This document shows, one piece after another, positions 1 through 5,942 of a DNA stretch of 8,707 nucleotides. Source of the stretch: Gemmatimonas phototrophica (GTDB taxonomy: Bacteria > Gemmatimonadota > Gemmatimonadetes > Gemmatimonadales > Gemmatimonadaceae); assembly GCA_945870175.1 (NCBI GenBank), contig CAMBRJ010000094.1:1-8707 (forward strand), given 5' to 3'. Both the position numbers and the translations under genes were made by a program. Position 1 is the first letter of the stretch. Every line of letters starts with the position of its first letter. The notes below the pieces were generated by a model. That model was not told where the DNA came from. It was given only the letters and a program-made list of their open reading frames with translations, and searched no databases.

Positions 1-420
1 GGCGACCGCAATCACGAAGCCGATGATAGCACAGAGCGCCGGAACGGGGGCCAAGGCGATAAATACCCCACTCGCCGTGGCCACCCCTTTTCCTCCGCCG
101 TTCCACATCAGGAACACGGGGCGCACGTGACCGAGAATGGCGAGCAGGCCGAAGACCACACCCCAGGGCCACCCCGCCGCCATACCGAGAGCGCCGGGCA
201 GCCAGAACACTGGGAGCGCCCCTTTGAGGCCGTCCACGACGTACACCAGCAGCCCCCATCTCCACCCGAGCGTACGAAAGACATTCGTGGCGCCGAGGTT
301 TCCAGATCCCACCGTTCGCAGGTCGATGCCGTTGGCCTTTCCCACGAGGTAGGCCGTGGGAAAGGAGCCGATGACGTACGCGGCAAGTAACGCCGCGGCC
401 TGGGCGAATACGGGACTCAC
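1..420 (-). CDS. plsY: Acyl-phosphate:glycerol-3-phosphate acyltransferase PlsY, partial (C-terminus beyond the window)
   Basis: PlsY is the integral membrane enzyme that transfers an acyl group from acyl-phosphate to glycerol-3-phosphate, giving lysophosphatidic acid, the first committed step of bacterial phospholipid synthesis. 140 residues are visible of a protein that is usually about 200 long; the frame stays open to position 1. The family signatures are present in order: GSFPTAYLVGK at residues 18-28, GSGNLGATN at 38-46, and GHVRPVFL at 97-104 followed by GGGKGVAT at 108-115. Hydrophobic stretches around residues 4-20, 56-80 and 84-97 fit the multi-pass topology. The start is GTG, whose last bases form a GTGA overlap with the der stop codon, so translation is probably coupled to der. 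A weak GGAG lies 12 bases upstream. The third motif seems to carry one extra glycine (NGGGKG where KGGKG is common). Identification is secure; the missing end prevents judging whether the gene is intact. Confidence 0.95.
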   Translation of the reverse strand, partial: MSPVFAQAAALLAAYVIGSFPTAYLVGKANGIDLRTVGSGNLGATNVFRTLGWRWGLLVYVVDGLKGALPVFWLPGALGMAAGWPWGVVFGLLAILGHVRPVFLMWNGGGKGVATASGVFIALAPVPALCAIIGFVIAVA

Positions 421-1730
421 GACTCGCGCTTGCTCCGCATAATGATGCGCATCGGTGAGCCGGTGAATCCCCACTTCTCACGCAGCTGATTGTGAATGAA
501 GCGAATGTAGTTCTCGGGGATCAATTCCGGATGATTGCCGAAGAACGCAAACGTCGGTGGCGAGGTCTCCACCTGCGTGGCGTAGTTCAACTTCACTTCT
601 CGGCCCGCGGCTTGCGGCGGCTGCAGTCGGGCGATGATTTCCTGCAGCGCGTCATTGACCTGCGACGTGGAGATGCGGCGCGTACGCTGCGCCTGCACCT
701 CGAGCGCGATATCCAGCACCTTGTTCACACGCTGGCCCGTCAGCGCCGACGTGAACAGGAACGGCACGAAACCGAGATACGGGACCTTCTCGGCGGCGTC
801 CTTCCGGAACTTGACTGAGCTCTTGTCCGTCTTGTCGGCGTAGAGGTCCCACTTATTGATCACCATGATCAGACCACGCCCCGCTTCCCACGCCAGCGTC
901 GCGATCTTGAGATCCTGATTCTGCAAGCCTTCCGTGGCGTCGACCATCAGGATGCACACATCGGACGAGTCGATGGCGCGGCGGGTGCGAAGCGCCGAGT
1001 AGAACTCGATGCCGTCGTCGATCTTCGACTGACGCCGCAAGCCGGCCGTGTCGACGAAGATGATCTCTTGGTCGTGATATCGCATCGGGGCGTCGATCGA
1101 ATCGCGCGTCGTGCCCGATTCGTCGTTCACGACCAGACGCTCCTCACCGAGCAGCTTGTTCACGAACGACGACTTACCCACGTTCGGACGACCGATCACG
1201 GCGATGCGCACCGCTTCGGAGGGTACTTCATCCGTTTCCGGAATCGCCGCCACCACGGCGTCGAGCAGGTCGCCCGAGCCCTTGCCGTTGGCGGCGGACA
1301 CGGGATACACGTCGGTCACGCCAAGACGATAGAAATCGTAGAAGTCGGAGCTGTTGGGATCATCGACCTTGTTGGCGACGAGCACCCACGGCTTCTTGGC
1401 GTGTCGCAGGATGTCGACCAGGCGCGCGTCACTGGGATGCACGCCCACCTTCGCATCGACCACGAGCATCAGGAGATCGGCTTCTTCGATCGCCTGCATG
1501 ACTTGCTTGCGGATGGCGACATCCATCGGCTCGTTCGAGTCCTCGACGAGACCGCCGGTGTCGACGAGCCAGAAGTGGTGGCCGGCCCAATCGGCCTGGC
1601 CGAAATGGCGGTCGCGAGTGGTTCCCGCTTCCTCACTGACGATCGCGGACGCTTCGCCGATGATGCGATTGAACAGATGGGACTTCCCAACATTGGGACG
1701 CCCGACGATGGCTATGACTGGAAGACTCAT
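417..1730 (-). CDS. der: Ribosome assembly GTPase Der (EngA), tandem G domains
   Basis: Der is an essential cytoplasmic GTPase with two consecutive G domains that acts in maturation of the 50S ribosomal subunit. The 437-residue length is normal and the whole architecture is present. G domain 1 has GRPNVGKS at residues 10-17, TTRD at 37-40, DTGG at 57-60 and NKVD at 120-123. G domain 2 has GRPNVGKS at 180-187, TTRD at 207-210, DTAG at 227-230 and NKWD at 292-295. A KH-like C-terminal domain runs from about 350 to the end, with the typical FFGNHPELIPENYIRFI stretch. In the first P-loop the residue after GKS is His (GKSHLFNR) where Thr is usual; the nucleotide-contacting Lys and Ser are intact. 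The ATG overlaps the DUF512 stop as ATGA and has no clear ribosome binding site, so it probably relies on coupling to the upstream gene. The stop overlaps the plsY start by four bases. Confidence 0.98.
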   Translation of the reverse strand: MSLPVIAIVGRPNVGKSHLFNRIIGEASAIVSEEAGTTRDRHFGQADWAGHHFWLVDTGGLVEDSNEPMDVAIRKQVMQAIEEADLLMLVVDAKVGVHPSDARLVDILRHAKKPWVLVANKVDDPNSSDFYDFYRLGVTDVYPVSAANGKGSGDLLDAVVAAIPETDEVPSEAVRIAVIGRPNVGKSSFVNKLLGEERLVVNDESGTTRDSIDAPMRYHDQEIIFVDTAGLRRQSKIDDGIEFYSALRTRRAIDSSDVCILMVDATEGLQNQDLKIATLAWEAGRGLIMVINKWDLYADKTDKSSVKFRKDAAEKVPYLGFVPFLFTSALTGQRVNKVLDIALEVQAQRTRRISTSQVNDALQEIIARLQPPQAAGREVKLNYATQVETSPPTFAFFGNHPELIPENYIRFIHNQLREKWGFTGSPMRIIMRSKRES

Positions 1731-3022
1731 GCGGCTGGTTGGAACGCCGCGTCACCTTCCGGGACCAGCGCGTCTATGAAATCGTACGAAGGATATACCG
1801 GCATCGGCAGCGATTCGCGCACCGCCACGAACGACTCTTCGTCGAGAAAGAGTCCATCGTCGTTGATGCACTCGGCGGGAATGAGCGCGAGATCGAGATC
1901 GTGCCGGCCGGCAAGCGCTTTGCGTATATCAGCGCCTACCAACAGTCCGGCAGTGGTCGTGGTCGGACCGAACAACGAGTTTTCCATCGTGATGAGCGAG
2001 AACTCGGCGCCGGTGGCTTCACGCAGCAGGTCGAGCAACTCGGGCATCAACGGCGTCATGGACACGCCCGTCACGATCCCGATCTTCTTGCCGTCGAGGC
2101 GCGGCAATTGCGACAGCCCGTCGCGCACACGGGACCGCAGCGACGTGACGGCTCCAACGCCATTCTCGATTTGCGAGAAGTCGCCGTAATGCTCCATGCC
2201 AGGGAGCGGCTCATCGGAGAGCAAATAGAGCTCGTCGGAGCCGAACACCCACCGGTCGCCACGTTCGGCCAGACCGCGCTCCGCCCACCGATGCACGGTG
2301 TCGAGCAAAAGGCGCGCGCTGACGGCGTCCATCGACTGGCCGTTGTACAGGTGCGAGAACTGCGTCACACCAACCGGAACTAGGGCCACGGACATCACCG
2401 CATCGCCGAGGTTCCAGAGATCGGTGAGCGACTGTTCCAGCACCTCGCCGTCATTGAGGCCGGGCACGATGACCATCTGCCCATGGAACTGAATGCCCCC
2501 CTCGGCCAGCCGCGTCAGCTGCTCGACGATGTTGGGGACGCGCGGATTGTTCAGCAGCACCTTCCGTGCTTCCCACGGCGTCGCATGCACCGACACGTAG
2601 AGCGGCGACAGTCGATACTCGAGGATGCGCGCGATGTCCCGCTCCTTCACGTTCGACAACGTCGCGAAGTTGCCATAGGCGAACGACAAGCGGTAATCGT
2701 CGTCGCGAATGTACAGACTCTTCCGAAGCCCCTTCGGGAGCCCTTCGATGAAGCAGAACTCGCAGCGGTTGGCGCACCGTCGAACCGTGGGCGGCGCAAG
2801 CTCCACACCCATCGGCTCGCCGCCTTCGCGCTCGATGTCGTACTCGACTTCCGAGCCATCGGGCAGTCTCGCGGACACGATGAACGCCTCATCGGCCGTC
2901 AGGAACTCCCAATCAAGGAAGTCTTCCAACGGCCGTTCATTTACGGCGAGGAGTTCAGTGCCAGGAACGATGCCGAGCTCGTCGGCAATGCTTCCTGGAT
3001 GTACACGCGTGACGCGAACCAT
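1727..3022 (-). CDS. DUF512 protein: PDZ + radical-SAM-like iron-sulfur domain + DUF512, function unknown
   Basis: With the ATG at 3022 the protein has 431 residues. Residues 1-60 look like a PDZ domain (VHPGSIADELGI, then PGTELLAVN). A radical-SAM-like core follows with the cluster motif Cys83-x3-Cys87-x2-Cys90 and the family signature FIEGLPKGLRKSLYIRDDDY (residues 91-110), then GNFATLSN. The DUF512 domain fills roughly residues 215-425. No biochemical role is established for this family to my knowledge; a cluster-binding oxidoreductase or radical enzyme is inference. The frame opens further upstream to a TTG at 3085, but those 21 codons resemble no part of the family, lack a ribosome binding site and coincide with the hairpins of the leader. 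The ATG begins exactly where the PDZ domain begins, so I prefer it, although its own ribosome binding site is also poor. The stop overlaps the der start (ATGA). The linkage to der and plsY recurs in Clostridia, hinting at a conserved housekeeping role. Confidence 0.9.
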   Translation of the reverse strand: MVRVTRVHPGSIADELGIVPGTELLAVNERPLEDFLDWEFLTADEAFIVSARLPDGSEVEYDIEREGGEPMGVELAPPTVRRCANRCEFCFIEGLPKGLRKSLYIRDDDYRLSFAYGNFATLSNVKERDIARILEYRLSPLYVSVHATPWEARKVLLNNPRVPNIVEQLTRLAEGGIQFHGQMVIVPGLNDGEVLEQSLTDLWNLGDAVMSVALVPVGVTQFSHLYNGQSMDAVSARLLLDTVHRWAERGLAERGDRWVFGSDELYLLSDEPLPGMEHYGDFSQIENGVGAVTSLRSRVRDGLSQLPRLDGKKIGIVTGVSMTPLMPELLDLLREATGAEFSLITMENSLFGPTTTTAGLLVGADIRKALAGRHDLDLALIPAECINDDGLFLDEESFVAVRESLPMPVYPSYDFIDALVPEGDAAFQPAA

Positions 3023-3033
3023 GACCCGGGACG

Positions 3034-3067
3034 AAAACGGGGGACGAGGCCCAAAGGCCTTCCCCCG
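3034..3067 (-). terminator. Terminator-like hairpin in the leader of DUF512-der-plsY
   Basis: On the minus strand CGGGGG (3067-3062) pairs with CCCCCG (3043-3038). Inside it AGGCC (3060-3056) pairs with GGCCT (3051-3047) around a 4-base loop, leaving a 1-by-3 internal loop. The stem is followed at once by TTTT (3037-3034). It lies between the promoter at 3112-3140 and the ATG at 3022. It could be a leader attenuator, a weak terminator for the TPR gene upstream, or an mRNA structure affecting initiation. The U run is short, so strong termination is not assured. If translation starts at the TTG at 3085 instead, it would lie inside the coding region. Confidence 0.45.
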
Positions 3068-3076
3068 GATGACAAG

Positions 3077-3102
3077 GGGCGGCAACCCTAGCGCTGCCGC
3101 CC
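3077..3102 (-). promoter_or_regulatory. 5'-proximal leader stem-loop upstream of DUF512
   Basis: On the minus strand GGGCGGCA (3102-3095) pairs perfectly with TGCCGCCC (3084-3077) around a 10-base loop. It starts only about three bases after the predicted transcription start and has no T run, so it is not a terminator itself. A stable stem at the very 5' end can protect mRNA from 5'-dependent decay. Its 3' arm (CCCC) could alternatively pair with the GGGG of the next hairpin, which would make the two structures mutually exclusive. The pairing is seen in the sequence; the role is inference. Confidence 0.45.
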
Positions 3103-3111
3103 ACTTGAGAA

Positions 3112-3140
3112 AATATACGAGCTGTGAGGCCCGAAGTCAA
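3112..3140 (-). promoter_or_regulatory. Sigma-70-type promoter for the DUF512-der-plsY operon
   Basis: TTGACT (3140-3135) and TATATT (3117-3112) are separated by exactly 17 bp, and each matches the housekeeping consensus at five of six positions. An A/T-rich stretch (TTTTAAA) directly upstream of the -35 resembles an UP element. The predicted start site is around 3106-3105 (A). The promoter begins 14 bases after the TPR stop codon, which means the DUF512 operon can be transcribed independently of the TPR gene. It is the only strong promoter I find in the window. Confidence 0.7.
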
Positions 3141-3154
3141 TTTAAAACATGGAC

Positions 3155-4642
3155 TTACTTGAGGGGAGCATAGCGAAAGGCAACCGCTTTCGGCGCATCG
3201 AGCTTGACAGAGAAGGTGGTGTTTCCACCCGCATCGACTGGCCCGATCGCAACATCCTTGGACGCGACCACGGCGCCCGTGACATCGAGGAGCTCGAGCT
3301 TCATCGTCCACGAGGCCGTCGCGCTGCCTTCGTTGTTGACGGTCCCCTGCACCGAGTACGAGTTCGCCGACTTCTGTGCCAACGTGATGTCGACCCGTGG
3401 ATTGGTCTTGGTCTGCTTGTCGAGGTAGAACAATACCGAGTCGTTGGCCTGCTTCTTCTTAGCCGCGTCCGACTCGGCACGCGCCCGAAGCTGCCACAGC
3501 CCGGCCATGAGGCGATAGCCGCGGTCGAAGTTGGGGTCCACCTCGATGAGGCGCGCCACGACCGGACCCATGCGCTCGGTGTCCTTCAGCGTGAACAGCA
3601 CGTTGGCGTAGTTCAACAGCGCCACACGATGGTAGGGATTCTTCTTGAGCCCGTTCTCGAACAGCTTGGCGGCATCCGGGTCATGACCGGTTGCTGCCGC
3701 GTTCGACGCGGCCTCGAACTGCTGGTCGGCCGAAAACTTGTCCGGCGCATTCACCATGTCGACAAAGATCGCCGTCACCGCCGCGGTGTCCCCCGATAGT
3801 CGAACCGCCCGCCCCAGCGCCTGCGCGGCATTGGCGTCACCCGGCGTGTCTTTGAGATAAGACTCGAGGAGGGCTCGCGCCGCCTTGATCTCGGCGTCCT
3901 TCTTGTCGCCGGCCGCTTCCGCTTCGGCACGGGTCAGCTTGATGACCGCCAGATTGTAGCGGCTCTGTTGCTTGACCTTCGCGTACAGCGTGTCCGAGCC
4001 GGAAAGCGCGATCACCTTCTCCATCGCGATCATCGCGCTGTCCGTCTTGTTCTGCTTCTGGTACACCGCCGACAAGACGTTCCATGGACGCGGATCAGCC
4101 CCTGCCACCTGAAGCGCCAAGTTCGCAAAGTACGACGCCGAGTCATTCCGCTCGGCGCCCATCGCGGCGATCGACTTGTTCAGGATCTCGCTTAAGAACT
4201 GCGCGCGATACGGGCGCACTTTCTCCCTGCACTGCGGCAGCATCGACTCGATCACCGTCGCCGCTGAATCGAGGGCGAGGAGCAGGTTTTGTGAGCCGGC
4301 TGGATTCTGCGTGAAGCCGACATCGCCTCGTTTCATCACGTAGCTCGCATTCTCACGCTGCAGCCACTGCGCGTACGCGCGCAGCAACATCCATTGCCGA
4401 CCCGCGTCGTTCTTGATCTTCGACGGGTCATCGGTGAGGACACGAATCGCGTTTTGCAGGTGTTTGGGGACCTCGTCCGCGCGCCGTGAATTGGCCGCCG
4501 CGATGATGTACTGCTTCGCGCCATTCACCTGAAACGGGCTGCTGTCGTTGATCTCGCACGCGCCCTGCGCGAAGGAAGCCATCGGCAACCCTGCGCTGAG
4601 TACCGTCGCGCTCACCACCGCTGTCCACATCCGAGCCTTCAT
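3155..4642 (-). CDS. Exported TPR protein with C-terminal FxLYD-like beta domain, function unknown
   Basis: 495 residues. Residues 1-25 form a Sec signal peptide: positive KAR, a hydrophobic core at 6-20, and a likely cut after Ser-Phe-Ala25; no lipobox Cys follows the core, so a soluble periplasmic protein is expected. The mature part has only two cysteines visible near its N-terminus (Cys29 and Cys138), which could form a disulfide. Residues about 160-400 are helical and contain TPR-like units, such as one ending NPYHRVALLNYANVLFTL and one with VDPNFDRGYRLMAG. Residues 416-495 look like an FxLYD/Ig-type beta domain (SVQGTVNNEGS, then LELLDVTGAVVASKD) ending in RYAPLK. No catalytic motif is visible, so a scaffold or envelope interaction role is only a guess. 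The ATG has a good ribosome binding site. No strong promoter is seen upstream, and a strong promoter for the next operon follows the stop. Confidence 0.9.
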   Translation of the reverse strand: MKARMWTAVVSATVLSAGLPMASFAQGACEINDSSPFQVNGAKQYIIAAANSRRADEVPKHLQNAIRVLTDDPSKIKNDAGRQWMLLRAYAQWLQRENASYVMKRGDVGFTQNPAGSQNLLLALDSAATVIESMLPQCREKVRPYRAQFLSEILNKSIAAMGAERNDSASYFANLALQVAGADPRPWNVLSAVYQKQNKTDSAMIAMEKVIALSGSDTLYAKVKQQSRYNLAVIKLTRAEAEAAGDKKDAEIKAARALLESYLKDTPGDANAAQALGRAVRLSGDTAAVTAIFVDMVNAPDKFSADQQFEAASNAAATGHDPDAAKLFENGLKKNPYHRVALLNYANVLFTLKDTERMGPVVARLIEVDPNFDRGYRLMAGLWQLRARAESDAAKKKQANDSVLFYLDKQTKTNPRVDITLAQKSANSYSVQGTVNNEGSATASWTMKLELLDVTGAVVASKDVAIGPVDAGGNTTFSVKLDAPKAVAFRYAPLK

Positions 4643-4650
4643 GAACTACG

Positions 4651-4656
4651 CTCCTC
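4651..4656 (-). promoter_or_regulatory. Ribosome binding site of the TPR gene
   Basis: GAGGAG lies eight bases before the ATG at 4642, an ideal position. It is the clearest Shine-Dalgarno sequence in the window, most other starts being overlap-coupled without one, and it fixes the start of the TPR gene at the beginning of its signal peptide. Confidence 0.75.
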
Positions 4657-4758
4657 GTAAGTGCCGTGATCGCTGCTTCCTCGTTGTACCACGACGGGCG
4701 CCCAAGTTCTTCGTTCACCTGAGCGCACCGTCGGACCTGAACATTCCGTACCATCCGA

Positions 4759-4777
4759 GCTCGAATGGCCGCTCGAA
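4759..4777. repeat. Short direct repeat GCTCGAA x2 in the thrC-TPR gap
   Basis: GCTCGAA occurs at 4759-4765 and again at 4771-4777, a 12-bp period, within the 154-bp gap 4643-4796. It could be a tandem operator half-site upstream of the TPR gene, but two 7-mers in GC-rich DNA may be chance. The rest of the gap holds no ORF, no terminator with a T run downstream of thrC, and no convincing -35/-10 pair. Confidence 0.25.
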
Positions 4778-4796
4778 CAATAGGCGGCGCACGTGC

Positions 4797-5942
4797 TTAC
4801 GCGCGGTACGACGCGCCGCTGCCAGTATTGAACACCACAACCTCAGCATCGGCCGAGAGCGTGCCCGCCGTCACGGCATCGCGAAGGACGGACAGGGCGC
4901 AGCCACCCTCAGGTGCCGCGTCAATGCCAGTTGCCGTGGCGAGGCGCAGCGTCCAATCACGGATCGCCTCCTCAGTCGCGGTGCCCGCGATGCCGTTCGT
5001 CTCGCGCAGCACGCGAAGCAAAAGCCGGTCGCCGAGCGGTGACGGCACGCGAAGGCCGCTGGCGTACGTCACGGGGTCGATCCAGGGAGTGGCCCGATCT
5101 TCGTTCGCCGCAAACGCGCGCGCGATCGGCGCGCATCCCGCGGCCTGTGCAACCACAAACCGGGGCTGCGTGGCACCGTCGGGGAGCCATCCACCGGCCA
5201 TCAGTTCATTGATCGCCTTCCAGATGCCAATCGTCCCTTCCCCGCCCCCAGTCGGATAAACCAGCGCGTCGGGCACCCGCCAGCCAAGCTGCTCGGCCAT
5301 TTCGAAGCCCATCGTCTTCATGCCTTCCACGCGGTACGGCTCACGAAGCGTGGACACGTTGAAATAGCCCGACTCGGCGGCATACGCGATCGCGAGCTTG
5401 CCGGCGTCGCCGATATGCCCTTCGATGCGCACCAACGTGGCGCCAAGCGCCTCGATCGTATCGAGAATCGGACGCGGCGTGGTACGCGGCGCGAACACCC
5501 GTACGGGAAGACCGGCCGCTGCGCCATAGGCGGCGAGCGCCGCACCGGCGTTGCCCGCCGTCGGCACCACCAGGCCGGGATACCCTTGCGCCTTGGCACG
5601 GGTCACCGCGGCACTCATGCCGCGAGCCTTGAACGATACCGTCGGATTCTGCGACTCGTCTTTGATCCAGAGACGCCGTACGCCGGTCGCGGCGGCCAGC
5701 GAGGGCGCTTCGATCATGGGCGTGAGCCCCTCACCAAGCGACACCGGCACTTCGCCAGCCTCGAGCGGCATAAACGGCGCATACCGCCAGGCATCCCAGC
5801 GGTCGGCCAGCGGCGTCCCCTTCGGCACGGGAGCGTAGTGAGCGAAGAGGGGTTGTCCGCACGCACTGCACACGGAGGCGCGATCACGCTCGGCCGCGGT
5901 GTCGCACGCGGAACAGCGCAGAGTCCAGGACGTACGAGTCAT
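4797..5942 (-). CDS. thrC: Threonine synthase, PLP fold type II, with N-terminal zinc ribbon
   Basis: Threonine synthase converts O-phospho-L-homoserine and water to threonine and phosphate, the last step of the pathway, in the cytoplasm. The 381-residue protein starts with a zinc-ribbon-like CxxC pair (Cys10/Cys13 and Cys25/Cys28). The PLP lysine is Lys105 in NPTVSFKARG, then PTAGNAG (127-133), STLREPYRVEGMKTMG (197-212), and the glycine loop that holds the cofactor phosphate, GGGEG (232-236) followed by WKA. The FKARG and EPYR-EGxKTMG pattern is that of the archaeal-like threonine synthase subclass, not the E. coli type. Related fold-II enzymes (threonine dehydratase, cysteate synthase) are the main alternatives, but the overall match favours threonine synthase. 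No other threonine pathway gene is next to it. The ATG overlaps the uvrC stop as ATGA and has no visible ribosome binding site, so coupling to uvrC is likely. Confidence 0.88.
   Translation of the reverse strand: MTRTSWTLRCSACDTAAERDRASVCSACGQPLFAHYAPVPKGTPLADRWDAWRYAPFMPLEAGEVPVSLGEGLTPMIEAPSLAAATGVRRLWIKDESQNPTVSFKARGMSAAVTRAKAQGYPGLVVPTAGNAGAALAAYGAAAGLPVRVFAPRTTPRPILDTIEALGATLVRIEGHIGDAGKLAIAYAAESGYFNVSTLREPYRVEGMKTMGFEMAEQLGWRVPDALVYPTGGGEGTIGIWKAINELMAGGWLPDGATQPRFVVAQAAGCAPIARAFAANEDRATPWIDPVTYASGLRVPSPLGDRLLLRVLRETNGIAGTATEEAIRDWTLRLATATGIDAAPEGGCALSVLRDAVTAGTLSADAEVVVFNTGSGASYRA

Noticed and set aside
108..386. 92-codon minus-strand frame inside the plsY region
   Set aside because: Out of frame with the clear PlsY reading that carries all the conserved motifs through the same bases.
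1068..2189. 373-codon open frame on the plus strand opposite der and DUF512
   Set aside because: Antisense to two conserved genes, crosses their junction, and shows no family motif. Low-complexity Ser/Arg content at its end is typical of a shadow.
4695..4702. 8-bp palindrome GGGCGCCC in the thrC-TPR gap
   Set aside because: Short GC palindromes are expected by chance at this base composition, and it lies in no promoter context I can recognise.
4657..4796. Promoter search upstream of the TPR gene (for example TTGTTC or TACAAC boxes on the minus strand)
   Set aside because: No pair with acceptable boxes and 16-18 bp spacing was found; transcription may come from the thrC side or from a non-consensus promoter.
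4797..5942. FKARG instead of FKDRG at the PLP lysine as evidence of a novel enzyme
   Set aside because: FKARG with PTAGNAG and EPYR-EGxKTMG is the normal pattern of the archaeal-like threonine synthase subclass as I know it, so it is not an anomaly.
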